Shown in pieces: positions 16,318 through 25,075 of a stretch of 64,000 nt of DNA. The stretch is from assembly GCF_012927345.1 (NCBI RefSeq), contig NZ_JABBGJ010000036.1, positions 1 through 64,000 of the forward strand, given 5' to 3'. This DNA comes from Paraburkholderia polaris. Its GTDB lineage: Bacteria > Pseudomonadota > Gammaproteobacteria > Burkholderiales > Burkholderiaceae. The position numbers and the translations under genes were made by a program. The notes under the pieces are model-generated. The model worked only from the letters and a program-made list of their open reading frames with translations, was not told the DNA's origin and did not search any database. Position 1 is the first letter of the stretch. The number at the start of each line of letters is the position of its first letter.

Positions 16318-17400
16318 GTGGATATTTTGAAAAGCTGCACGGTACTCGTCTCGAACTCAGCCGACGGCGACCTGTCGACCTACGAGTTCGACACATCGAC
16401 GCCAACGTTGCGTGCCGGCGAACGGCATGAGATCGGCTCCCAGGTGATGCCGCTCGCGCTGTCCGCTGACCAAAAAGCGATCTACGCAGCAACGCGAGGT
16501 GCCTCGCCGTCGCTCGTGAAATGCACGCTGGATACGCGCACCGGTCACCTCGCCGACGAATACCGCATCGCGATCAATGCGAGCCTGGTGTCGATCGCGA
16601 CGGACCGCTCTGGCCGCTTTCTGTTCGGCGCGTCGTACGGCGGCCACGAAGTGATCGTGTACAGTCTCGCGCGGCTGGAAGCCGGTGACGGCACACCGCT
16701 CCAAACGCTCTCCGGCGTTCGAAACGCGCATGCGGTGGTTGTATCGGACGACAGCCGTTTCGTCTATGCGACCTCTCTCGGCAACGACGAGCTACTGTGC
16801 TGCGCGATCGATGAGAACCAGGCGCAGCCGCTTACGGTGGTCGACACCGTATCGTTTGACACCGGGTTCGGCCCGCGTCACATGCGGCTGTCGCCAGGCG
16901 GAGAATGGCTCTACGTGTTAAGCGAATTTCGCGCGGCCGTTGCCGTGTTCCGGCGCGACACCGCTAACGGCACGCTGGCACTGCACGGCGTATCCCCACG
17001 TGCAAGCGTACTTGCCGGTTTGAACGATGGTTTCGCACGACCTCCCTCGACCGAACCCCAGCCCGACCCCGCAACGCTCACATCGCTGATCTGGGCTGCG
17101 GATATCCATGTGCGTCCCGACGGCCTCTTCATCTATATTTCCGAGCGTACGACAAACCGCCTCCTCGTGTTACGCGTGAGACCGGACGGCATGCTCGAAC
17201 ATGTGAGCCACGTCGAAACCGAAGCGCAACCGCGCGGCTTTTGCATCGATCCGTCCGGCCGCTTTCTCGTCGTCTGCGGCGAGAAGTCGACCCACGTCTC
17301 GCTGTTCAGCATCGACACGGATTCGGGCGCACTGGCGCTGTGCTCACGTAGTTGCGGCGGTCGCGGCGCGAACTGGGTCGAGATCGTTGCGCGTATGTAG
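16318..17400 (+). CDS. Lactonase-family beta-propeller protein (6-phosphogluconolactonase type)
   Basis: A 360-aa protein of the seven-bladed beta-propeller lactonase family (Pgl/YbhE, Lactonase_7). Repeated blade motifs include DDSRFVYATSLGNDEL, GFGPRHMRLSPGGEWLYVLSEF, DIHVRPDGLFIYISERTTNR and GFCIDPSGRFLVVCGEKS. It starts with GTG at 16318 and has no signal peptide, so it is cytoplasmic. It would open a sugar-acid lactone such as threonolactone to the acid that OtnK's pathway consumes. The last gene of this plus-strand run, it converges on an MFS gene 58 bp away. Confidence 0.88.
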   Translation: MDILKSCTVLVSNSADGDLSTYEFDTSTPTLRAGERHEIGSQVMPLALSADQKAIYAATRGASPSLVKCTLDTRTGHLADEYRIAINASLVSIATDRSGRFLFGASYGGHEVIVYSLARLEAGDGTPLQTLSGVRNAHAVVVSDDSRFVYATSLGNDELLCCAIDENQAQPLTVVDTVSFDTGFGPRHMRLSPGGEWLYVLSEFRAAVAVFRRDTANGTLALHGVSPRASVLAGLNDGFARPPSTEPQPDPATLTSLIWAADIHVRPDGLFIYISERTTNRLLVLRVRPDGMLEHVSHVETEAQPRGFCIDPSGRFLVVCGEKSTHVSLFSIDTDSGALALCSRSCGGRGANWVEIVARM

Positions 17401-17458
17401 ACATCGTCTATCGAACTGCGGCGCGTCACGCCGGTCGGATTGATGCAGCTGATCAAGG

Positions 17459-18745
17459 TCACTCGACGGACGTTGCAGCAACAGGCAGCGATAGTTGACC
17501 ACGTATGCACAGGACCATCGCTAAGACGCCAGCGAAATCGATCGCCGCGCCAAACAGAAATGCGCTGCTGTAGCCGCCGAAATACTGGATCAGGAACCCC
17601 GTCAGTGCCGGACCGATAATGCCGGACAGATTGCTCAGGAAATGAATGAAGCCGCCGACACCGCCCTGCCGGTGCAGCGGGAGTATTTCGTGCTGGATTG
17701 CCCAGATCGACTGGCAAGAGCCCGTGAGAAAGAACAGCGCCGCCGCAATCAGTGCGACCGCCGCGGTTAGCGAACCGGCCGACGTGATGCCAAGCACTGC
17801 AACGCCCGATAGAGCAAGCGGAATGGTTGCCACGAGCTTGCGTGCCATGATCGGGTCGTTCATCCGGCGGTAGATGAAGTCGCCGATAACACCACCGCCG
17901 AAATAGCCGAGCGCACCGCAGATCCATGGGATCGATGTGATGATGCTCATCGACCGCAGGTCGAGATGCATCACGTTGGTCAGATAGCTCGGCAGCCAGG
18001 AGATGAACACGTATTGCGTGTAGTTCACGGCGAAAAGGCCCGCGCCGAGCGCAAGCGTACTTGGACGGCGCAGATACGCACCAAGCGTCATGCCGTCTTC
18101 TTCGACGTTGCGCGCTTCAGCGACCGCACGGCTCTCGTCGATCAGTTTCCGTTCCTCATTGCCGACGCGACGGCTTTGAGCGGGCGTTTCGGTAACGAAC
18201 AGGCGCCAGCACACGATCCACACCAGCCCGAGGATCCCGATTACCGCAAACGACGCGCGCCACCCGAAGGCCAGCGCGATCAGGCCGACGACCGGCCCGG
18301 CGATCGCATTGCCGAGCGTCTGCCCGGAAAAGGTAAAACCGATCATCGTCGCCGCTTCGTGCCGCGGAAACCAGTTCGATATCGTGCGGTTCGTATTTGA
18401 ACTCATCGGCCCTTCGCCAATGCCGAAGAATATCCGGTAGATCAACAGCGATACAAAACCGGTAGCCGCTGCGGTCAGCCCGCAGAACAGCGACCAGACA
18501 GTCATCGCCCACGTGAAGACGCGCAAGGTGCCCCACTTGTCCGAAAAGTAGCCACCGAGAAACGAAAAAACAGAGTAGCCGACGAAGAAAGTGCTGAAGA
18601 CGATGCCGAGCTGCGAGGGCGACAGATGAAGCGACTTGCCGACGATCGGTGCGACGATACCTAGCGCTGCGCGGTCCATGTAGTTGATCGCGCCGGCTGT
18701 AAATAAAAGGCCGGCCACTACATAGCGATATTTTCCAGGCTGCAT
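17459..18745 (-). CDS. MFS transporter, galactonate/glucarate type
   Basis: A 428-aa, 12-helix transporter. AGAINYMDRAALGIVAPIVG near the start, GYFSDKWGTLRV after helix 2 and the block GIGEGPMSSNTNRTISNWFP are typical of GudP/GarP/DgoT sugar-acid symporters. The ATG at 18745 is chosen because GGAGA lies five bases upstream. An upstream Met (18784) would add 13 polar residues. It shares the strand with the wrecked enolase-superfamily gene just upstream, so the two were probably one operon for uptake and dehydration of a sugar acid. Confidence 0.9.
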   Translation of the reverse strand: MQPGKYRYVVAGLLFTAGAINYMDRAALGIVAPIVGKSLHLSPSQLGIVFSTFFVGYSVFSFLGGYFSDKWGTLRVFTWAMTVWSLFCGLTAAATGFVSLLIYRIFFGIGEGPMSSNTNRTISNWFPRHEAATMIGFTFSGQTLGNAIAGPVVGLIALAFGWRASFAVIGILGLVWIVCWRLFVTETPAQSRRVGNEERKLIDESRAVAEARNVEEDGMTLGAYLRRPSTLALGAGLFAVNYTQYVFISWLPSYLTNVMHLDLRSMSIITSIPWICGALGYFGGGVIGDFIYRRMNDPIMARKLVATIPLALSGVAVLGITSAGSLTAAVALIAAALFFLTGSCQSIWAIQHEILPLHRQGGVGGFIHFLSNLSGIIGPALTGFLIQYFGGYSSAFLFGAAIDFAGVLAMVLCIRGQLSLPVAATSVE

Positions 18746-18784
18746 ATTTGTCTCCATGAATTTGTTTTGCTGTGCCGCGGCCAA

Positions 18785-19420
18785 ACCTTCGGCATCAATC
18801 CGCGTAGCGCCGCTGAGGTCGCTTTGCAGACCATACGAATCGCTGCGCCCGTTGCGATGGACACGGGCGAGAGCTTCGCGAGACGCGCGTGGTTATCCAT
18901 GTCGTCGGGCGAAAGCGGCTCCTCGATGAAGTACGGGTGTACTGCTCGAAGCGGCGCTCGTATTGAAGCGCCTCGGTCACGTCGCGTTAGCCGTTATCGA
19001 TGTCGATCATCAGCGGAGTCCGGGCCGATCACCTCGCGCGCGGCGCGCACGCAGGCCTCGTGTTCGGATGGCGACAAGCGTCCAGCCTTCATCTTGACCG
19101 CCTTGAACCCCATTTCGACATAGCTCGCTATTCGTCGCCGAGCATCTGCGGCGTCTTGCCCTCCAGGTAATACCCGCCGTTCGCGTACGCGGGCACGGCA
19201 TCGAGTTCGACCGCACTCAGATACTTGTGAAGCGGCAAGACAAGCGATGCGTGCGCGTATTGAGATCCCGGAGGACGGTGTCGAGGATGCTAATCGCGCG
19301 CATGACCTTGCCGGCGCGGCCCCGACGCAGCGATTCCTCGCACATTTCAGCACTTCTCGTGGACGGCGGGCCGCGTTTCAGAGCATCGCCGCTTGCAACT
19401 GAGTGTGCTAGACATTGACG
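18785..19420 (-). pseudogene. Enolase-superfamily (mandelate racemase-type) dehydratase, degenerate
   Basis: Pieces of one protein can be read in order on the minus strand through at least three frames. They are MCEESLRRGRAGKVMRAISI LDTVLRDL; HKYLSAVELDAVPAYANGGY YLEGKTPQ; RIASYVEMGFKAVKMKAGRL then EVIGPD; LMIDIDNG with an in-frame TAA; and TPYFIEEPLSPDDMDNHARL then SPVSIATG. The last parts include metal-ligand regions (D-x-D/N and EEP). N- and C-terminal ends are missing. It was probably a sugar-acid dehydratase paired with the adjacent MFS transporter and is now inactive. Confidence 0.85.
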
Positions 19421-19608
19421 ATCGGAAACACTATCCATTGGTATAGTCAAAAGATAGAATTTTTTATCGATTGTGTCGCAGTAATAGATGGAAGATAGAA
19501 TGCCGGCGATACAAACCCCGTCGTGGCCGGCGCCGCAGGCATTCCTTTCCGGGTGCGACGATGACAGTGCAATTCACCGCACCTGTTCATCCCGGAAGGA
19601 GTCCTGCC

Positions 19609-19683
19609 ATGACTCTTCTACGTCAGCGGATGATCGAGGGTATGCGTATTCGCAATCTCGCGGCCGATACCCAGCGCGCGTAG
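19609..19683 (+). pseudogene. Tyrosine recombinase, N-terminal stub
   Basis: After a clean AAGGAG site, an ATG at 19609 opens MTLLRQRMIEGMRIRNLAAD TQRA and then a TAG. This closely resembles the first 24 residues of integrase-type tyrosine recombinases (the usual continuation is AYVRAV...). The following bases keep no recombinase reading frame. Another recombinase scrap lies at 10100-10321; the two may or may not come from the same element. Confidence 0.6.
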
Positions 19684-19706
19684 TCGGCGGCAGGCCTGCC
19701 CGAGAC

Positions 19707-19730
19707 ACCGGTCGCTCAAGAGCGACCGGT
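19707..19730. terminator. Perfect 11-bp hairpin after the second porin
   Basis: ACCGGTCGCTC and GAGCGACCGGT form an 11-bp stem with a 2-base centre, 8 bases beyond the minus-strand porin stop. No T run follows on the minus strand, so it may be a transcript-end stabiliser or a weak terminator. Confidence 0.55.
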
Positions 19731-19737
19731 CTCCTGA

Positions 19738-20940
19738 TTAGAACCGGTGGGTGATCCCGAAGATACCGGCGAGTTGGTGGTTGTTGGCCGAGTAGGCGCT
19801 GCTGTAGAGATCGGCAACGGCCTGCTTGCCGGTTGAATCAATACCCGAAGCCGTCTCGTAGAAGCCGATCGCGTAGAGCGAAGTGCGCTTTGACAGCGTG
19901 TAGGTCGCGCCCAGGTTGAACTGGTTGTACTTCGCGCTGCCCAAGCCGTCCGCGCCGCTGTTGTGCGTGTAGATGTACGCTCCCGCCAGTTGCAGGGCCG
20001 GGTTCACCTGGTACTTGAGGTTGACTTCGCCCGAGTTGAAGGTCGCGGTGCCGCCCGTGTACTTCGGGCCGGCGATCGCGCCGACGGCGTTGACCGAACC
20101 CAGGTTCTGGAATTGCGTGTTTGAGTACACCAGGCCGATGGTCGCCGGACCGAGTGCATACGAACCGCCCGCCACGATGATCTGTTGCGAACCAGCTGAC
20201 GCGTAGCCGCCGAAGATTTTATTGTTGATATTGTCGTTCGCGCCCGCGGCGGAAGACGACGGCGTCGACGAATTTCCCTGATTGCCGAAAGTCGCGTAAT
20301 ACGGATCCTTGACGAACGTATAGCCGGCGCCGAGGTTGAGCGGGCCGTTCGAATAAGAGACCGCTGCGTCCACTACCGAGTTCTGCGAGAAATTGCCTGC
20401 CTGGCCGCCCAGGCTGTACAGCACGCCCGCTTGCAAGCCCCTGTAGTTCGGGCTCACGTACTTGATCGAGTTCTGGATGCGGTTCGAGGTATCTACGTTG
20501 TCGACATCGCTCGCGCGCGTGCCGTAGCCGAGGCCGGAAGCCGCCCAGTCAGCACCAGACGCGAACGTGGAGGTCAAATCATTGCTCACCGAGTATTGGC
20601 GACCGGCCGTTACCGTGCCCCATTCCTGGCTGCTCAATCCGACGAAAGCCTTGCGGCCGAACAGGAGGCCACCCTGGCTAAGCGCGCCGGTGCCGGTGGT
20701 GTATCCGTTCTCGAGGTCGAAGATCGCCGACAGACCACCGCCCAGGTCTTCCGTGCCCTTAATGCCCCAGCGCGACGACGACGCTTGAGAGAGCGCGTAC
20801 TCGTGAGAACCTTTGACGTTATTGTTGATAAGGATACCTGCGTCGACGATGCCATACAGGGTCACGCTGCTTTGCGCGTGCGCGGCACTACCGAGCGCGC
20901 TAAGCGCGAGGAAGGCCACCGAGGTTTTTTTCAGTTTCAT
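19738..20940 (-). CDS. OmpC-like general porin
   Basis: A 400-aa outer-membrane porin. The signal peptide is MKLKKTSVAFLALSALGSAA HAQ, followed by SSVTLYGIVDAGILINNN. The strand/loop motif is SSRWGIKGTEDLGGGLSAIF and the C-terminus is IFGITHRF, ending in Phe. It is the second porin in the window and differs from the one at 1215 mainly in the Asn/Ser-rich extracellular loops around residues 200-250. It is divergent from the ABC import cluster and may supply outer-membrane entry for the same substrates; that link is inference. Confidence 0.93.
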   Translation of the reverse strand: MKLKKTSVAFLALSALGSAAHAQSSVTLYGIVDAGILINNNVKGSHEYALSQASSSRWGIKGTEDLGGGLSAIFDLENGYTTGTGALSQGGLLFGRKAFVGLSSQEWGTVTAGRQYSVSNDLTSTFASGADWAASGLGYGTRASDVDNVDTSNRIQNSIKYVSPNYRGLQAGVLYSLGGQAGNFSQNSVVDAAVSYSNGPLNLGAGYTFVKDPYYATFGNQGNSSTPSSSAAGANDNINNKIFGGYASAGSQQIIVAGGSYALGPATIGLVYSNTQFQNLGSVNAVGAIAGPKYTGGTATFNSGEVNLKYQVNPALQLAGAYIYTHNSGADGLGSAKYNQFNLGATYTLSKRTSLYAIGFYETASGIDSTGKQAVADLYSSAYSANNHQLAGIFGITHRF

Positions 20941-21301
20941 CTGTTTTTCACTTTATTTGAGTAAGGATCTATCGCTCCCGTGGTGAGCGTGACCCCGTTG
21001 ATTTCGATTGTTCGATGCAAGTATCGTAAGTAATGCTATGTAAAATACTTACCCCGGCCAACCGGCTACGAGCAAGAACGGACCAAACGCTGTTCTCGCC
21101 ATTCCTGTGCGCCTCAAGACGCTGACGCTTTCGACCGGATACGCTGTCGCGGCCAAATCGAAGTTCAGAAAAATAGCGCAAGCTGAAACGGTTAGGTGAA
21201 GAAAATTTTGTTATGTCTCACGCTGGCAACAGGACGTGAACGGGATCGAAAAATATCCAGCAATGACCTTTCGCCCGCCTAACGTCAGTGTTTCGCCCAG
21301 A

Positions 21302-21322
21302 GGCGGTGCACCGCCGATTTTT
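21302..21322 (+). terminator. Short hairpin followed by T-run
   Basis: GGCGG-TGCA-CCGCC followed by GATTTTTC lies 210 bp upstream of the ABC binding-protein gene. It resembles a weak intrinsic terminator or leader hairpin on the plus strand. Confidence 0.35.
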
Positions 21323-21447
21323 CTGTACGTGATGCACATTCCTTGTGCGAATCTGCCCACTTTATGTACATGGCAGCGTGTTCACTTCCACTTGAAAGTA
21401 CCCGATTCGCCCTTGTTTATGGGGTTTTCACCACGATGGCACGTTTC

Positions 21448-21492
21448 GTGCAAATGGATTCTAGCGGAGATTTCAACTGTTGCAATTTGCAC
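21448..21492. promoter_or_regulatory. Inverted repeat upstream of the ABC importer
   Basis: GTGCAAAT (21448-21455) and ATTTGCAC (21485-21492) are perfect inverted copies 29 bases apart. They end 39 bases before the GTG start of the binding-protein gene. It is a candidate regulator site by position only. Confidence 0.4.
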
Positions 21493-21531
21493 ATATATTT
21501 CTCCGGGGTCGAACCAATAAGGAGCGAGACC

Positions 21532-23124
21532 GTGCTTCAGCCAACATCAAACATCCGCCGTACCGCCTGCGCCGTCATCACGGTCATGGCCTTGACCTTG
21601 GGCAGCGCCACAGCGAAGGCCCAGACGATTACGGCTGTCATGCAGGCGAGCCTGCGCTCACTGGACCCGGTCATTAGCACTGCTGATATCGTCCGTGACT
21701 ACGGTTACATGGTTTACGACACCTTGCTGGCGCTCGATGCGAACCACAAGGTGCAGCCTCAAATGGCGGAGAAATGGACTGTCTCGCCTGACGGCAAGAC
21801 CTACACGTTCACGCTACGTGACGGTCTTAAGTGGCATGACGGGACGCCTGTCACCGCGGACGATTGCGTGGCCTCGATCCAGCGCTGGGCCAGTCAGGAC
21901 AAGCTTGGCCAGGTGATGAACAGCCTTATGGCCAGCATGAAGGTGGTTGACGCGAAGAGTTTCAGCATGACCTTCAAGGAACCAACGGACATCGCGCTGC
22001 GCGCCCTGTCCAGGCCGAGCAATCTCGCGCCTTTCATGATGCCCAAGCGCGTCGCGCAAACGCCGCCAGGCGAGCCCATCACGGAGACCATCGGCTCAGG
22101 CCCGTTCCGCTTCGTTGCAAGCGAATACCGTCCGGGTGTGCAGGCGGTGTTCGAGAAGTTCAAGGACTATGTTCCGCGGCGCGAACCGGCCAGCGGGCTG
22201 GCCGGAGGCAAGGTCGTCAAGGTCGATCGTGTGAAATGGGTCACGATGCCTGACCCGATGACGGCCATGAACGCGATCATGAGCAACGAGGTTGACTTCA
22301 TCGAGGACGTGCCAGCGGACTTGATGCCGATGCTCGAACACAGCCCGGACGTCACGCTGACCGAATACAAGGAGCAGGGCGAACAGAACCTCGCCAGGCT
22401 CAACTTCACGCAGCCGCCATTCAGCAACAAGCTCATCCGCCAAGCTGCCTTGCTCGCCATTGACCAGAAGGACGTCCTGCAGGCACAGGGTGGTAACCCG
22501 AAGTACTATCGGACCTGTCCGTCAGTGTTCGGCTGCGGTAGCCTGCTAGCCACCGACGTGGATGACGACACACCAGGCAAGGGCAATTCCGCCAAGGCCG
22601 CCGAACTGCTCAAACAAGCCAGGTATGACGGCACGCCGGTTGTGCTCCTGGACCCGACAGATGTACCGGCGCTGGCGGCCATGCCCCCCGTGATTGCCCA
22701 GGCGCTGCGCAAGGCCGGCTTCAAAGTGCAGTTGCAGGCGATGGACTGGCAGACCGTCACGGTGCGCCGCGCGTCCAGGGAGCCCGCCTCCAAGGGTGGT
22801 TGGGGAATCTTCAGCACCTTCACACCGCTGTCCTCGGTGGCCGACCCGGTGGGCTCCCAATCCGTGGCGGCCAACGGTCCGGCGGCCTGGTTCGGGTGGC
22901 CTGACGTGCCAGCTATTGAAACCCTGCGCCTCAAGCTGGCTCGTACCAGCGACTTAGCCGAACAAAAGAAGATTGCAACGCAAATCCAGCATTTGGTCAT
23001 TGACGACGTGGTCGTCATACCCCTGGGCGAGCGCTCGGTCGTGACCGCCAAGCGCAAGAACGTGAGTAATCAGGTGGCGGCTTCGGTCCCGGTGTTCTGG
23101 AACATGACCAAGACCGGCGAGTAA
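21532..23124 (+). CDS. Peptide/opine-type ABC transporter substrate-binding protein (SBP_bac_5)
   Basis: A 530-aa periplasmic binding protein. The signal peptide reads VLQPTSNIRRTACAVITVMA then LTLGSATAKAQ. The SBP_bac_5 core follows: MVYDTLLALDANHKVQPQMA, EKWTVSPDGKTYTFTLRDGL and KWHDGTPVTADD, which is the family signature. Start: GTG 21532 follows AAGGAGCGA; upstream in-frame ATGs lack a site and would ruin the signal peptide. It delivers a peptide-like, N-acyl amino acid or amide ligand to the permeases encoded next. Confidence 0.92.
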   Translation: MLQPTSNIRRTACAVITVMALTLGSATAKAQTITAVMQASLRSLDPVISTADIVRDYGYMVYDTLLALDANHKVQPQMAEKWTVSPDGKTYTFTLRDGLKWHDGTPVTADDCVASIQRWASQDKLGQVMNSLMASMKVVDAKSFSMTFKEPTDIALRALSRPSNLAPFMMPKRVAQTPPGEPITETIGSGPFRFVASEYRPGVQAVFEKFKDYVPRREPASGLAGGKVVKVDRVKWVTMPDPMTAMNAIMSNEVDFIEDVPADLMPMLEHSPDVTLTEYKEQGEQNLARLNFTQPPFSNKLIRQAALLAIDQKDVLQAQGGNPKYYRTCPSVFGCGSLLATDVDDDTPGKGNSAKAAELLKQARYDGTPVVLLDPTDVPALAAMPPVIAQALRKAGFKVQLQAMDWQTVTVRRASREPASKGGWGIFSTFTPLSSVADPVGSQSVAANGPAAWFGWPDVPAIETLRLKLARTSDLAEQKKIATQIQHLVIDDVVVIPLGERSVVTAKRKNVSNQVAASVPVFWNMTKTGE

Positions 23125-23199
23125 TTGTTGGCCGGGGTGCCTGGTACGGGTCGACAGGCACCGGTCGTTACGTTCCAATCTTTCACTGCGTCCTCAACC

Positions 23200-24141
23200 A
23201 TGCCTATTTTTCTGTTACGGCGTCTGCTGGCCGCCATCCCCGTGCTGGCCATGGTGGCGGTCATTGTCTTTGCGCTGTTGCGGCTGTCTCCCGGTGACCC
23301 GGCCATCATTCTCGCCGGGGATGGCGCCACACCGGAACAGCTCAATGCCATACGCGCAAGCATGGGACTGGACAAGCCGGTCATGGTGCAGTTCATCGTT
23401 TGGATAGGTCATTTGCTGCGAGGTGATCTGGGTACGTCGCTGATTTCTGGCCTGCCAGTAGCAGGCATGATCGCCGATCGCTTCGGTCCGACGCTGGCGC
23501 TGTGTATCGGCACCATCGTGATTGCCGTCGCGCTTGCCATTCCAGTTGGAATTCTGGCCGCCTGGCAGCAAGGAAAATTGCTGGACCGTCTAGTGATGGC
23601 TGCCTCTGTGGTGGGCTTTTCGGTGCCGGGCTTCATCATCGGCTATGTGTTGATCTTGCTGTTTGCCCGTTGGCTCGGATGGCTGCCCGTTCAGGGCTAC
23701 CAACCGATATCGGCGGCCCTGTGGCCATTCATCGAGCGGCTGATTCTGCCGACGCTGACATTGAGCACCGCCTACATCGCGTTGATCGCGCGTATTGTGC
23801 GCACCAGCGTGATCGAGGTGATGGGTGAAGACTTCATCCGCACGGCCCGCGCCAAAGGCATGACGGAAGCTGCCGTGCTGATCCGTCAAGCGCTGGGCAA
23901 TGCGGCGGTGCCCATCGTCACCATCATTGGCGTGAGCATCGCCATGCTGATCGGCGGTGTGGTGGTAACGGAATCGGTGTTCAACGTCCCCGGCCTGGGA
24001 CGCCTGGTGCTGGAGGCCGTGCTGGCGCGCGATTATCCGATCATCCAGGCGCTGATCCTGCTCTTCTCGATGCTCTACGTGCTCATCAATCTCGTCATCG
24101 ATGTGCTGTATTCGCTGCTCGATCCCCGCATCCGCTACTAA
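23200..24141 (+). CDS. ABC transporter permease, DppB type
   Basis: A 313-aa inner-membrane protein. It begins MPIFLLRRLLAAIPVLAMVA and has the DppB family box LSPGDPAIILAGDGATPEQ, six predicted helices and the EAA loop EDFIRTARAKGMTEAAVLIR (about 210-229), which contacts the ATPase. The ATG at 23200 gives the normal DppB length; the preceding in-frame stretch from 23125 is intergenic. It lies 75 bp after the binding-protein gene and 19 bp before the partner permease. Confidence 0.92.
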   Translation: MPIFLLRRLLAAIPVLAMVAVIVFALLRLSPGDPAIILAGDGATPEQLNAIRASMGLDKPVMVQFIVWIGHLLRGDLGTSLISGLPVAGMIADRFGPTLALCIGTIVIAVALAIPVGILAAWQQGKLLDRLVMAASVVGFSVPGFIIGYVLILLFARWLGWLPVQGYQPISAALWPFIERLILPTLTLSTAYIALIARIVRTSVIEVMGEDFIRTARAKGMTEAAVLIRQALGNAAVPIVTIIGVSIAMLIGGVVVTESVFNVPGLGRLVLEAVLARDYPIIQALILLFSMLYVLINLVIDVLYSLLDPRIRY

Positions 24142-24160
24142 CCTTACCTGACACCGTCCC

Positions 24161-25051
24161 GTGCGCACCTCCACCGCCCAGCCCGCCGCCGTACCTGACA
24201 CGGGCGCTGCCTCACCCTGGCTAGCGCAGATAAAATGCACCTTGAGCAGCGGGCCCGTCATGGTCGCCCTAGTCGTGCTGCTTTTCCTGGTGGCCCTTGC
24301 TGTATTCGCCCCCTGGCTGGGCACGACCGACCCATCGTTGCTGGACTCGGCGCAGCGCCTCAAGCCAATCTCAGCGGCGCACTTGTTGGGCACCGATGGC
24401 TTTGGCCGCGATGTTTACTCTCGCGTCATCTATGGGACGCGCGTTTCACTAGCGGTCGGTCTCGGCACGGTGGCCATTAGCGTGGGCATCGGGTTACTCA
24501 TCGGCGTTATGGCAGGCTACTTCCGCCCAGCCGATGCCATCGTCATGCGCGTGATGGACGGCATGATGGCCATTCCAGGCATTTTGCTCGCCATCGCGCT
24601 GGTTACGCTCTCGGGTGCCAGCCTGTTCACTGTGCTGGTCGCGATCAGTATTCCCGAGATCCCACGCGTGGCGCGCATGGTCCGCAGCGTCATCCTGGGC
24701 GTGCGCCATGAGCCCTACGTCGAGGCCGCCCTAATCCTCGGCACCCGCGTGCCGGCACTGATGTGGCGTCACATGATGCCATCGACACTGGCGCCGCTCA
24801 TCGTCCAGGGCACTTATATCTTTGCGTCCGCGATTCTGACCGAAGCCGTCCTGAGTTTCCTGGGTGCCGGCATTCCGCCTGAAATTCCATCCTGGGGCAA
24901 TGTGATGGCCGAGAACCGGGGCTACTTCATGATGCTGCCGGGCCTGATCCTGTATCCCGGGATCCTGGTTTCCCTCACAGTCCTGAGCATCAACGTGTTG
25001 GGCGATGCACTGCGCGACGCGCTGGACCCGCGCATGGCGCGCCGCATCTGA
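24161..25051 (+). CDS. ABC transporter permease, DppC type
   Basis: A 296-aa partner permease starting at GTG 24161. It shows the DppC/OppC N-terminal region with FAPWLGTTDPSLLDSAQRLK, then HLLGTDGFGRDVYSRVIYGT, the diagnostic DppC box. The EAA loop is VEAALILGTRVPALMWRHMM. C-terminal SFLGAGIPPEIPSWGNVMAE is also typical. It forms the translocation channel with the upstream permease. Confidence 0.92.
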   Translation: MRTSTAQPAAVPDTGAASPWLAQIKCTLSSGPVMVALVVLLFLVALAVFAPWLGTTDPSLLDSAQRLKPISAAHLLGTDGFGRDVYSRVIYGTRVSLAVGLGTVAISVGIGLLIGVMAGYFRPADAIVMRVMDGMMAIPGILLAIALVTLSGASLFTVLVAISIPEIPRVARMVRSVILGVRHEPYVEAALILGTRVPALMWRHMMPSTLAPLIVQGTYIFASAILTEAVLSFLGAGIPPEIPSWGNVMAENRGYFMMLPGLILYPGILVSLTVLSINVLGDALRDALDPRMARRI

Positions 25052-25075
25052 TCACCACCGACCACTCATAAATCA

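Larger units (their letters stand above)
20941..21531. other. Divergent promoter region between porin and ABC importer
   Basis: This 591-bp gap should hold promoters for both directions. It is AT-richer than its neighbours. It contains a small hairpin followed by T's (21302-21322) and an 8-bp inverted pair (21448-21492). No coding frame or RNA gene is supported. Confidence 0.6.

Noticed and set aside
21343..21531. Upstream in-frame starts for the ABC binding protein
   Set aside because: They add 63 residues before a clean signal peptide; the GTG at 21532 has the AAGGAG site.
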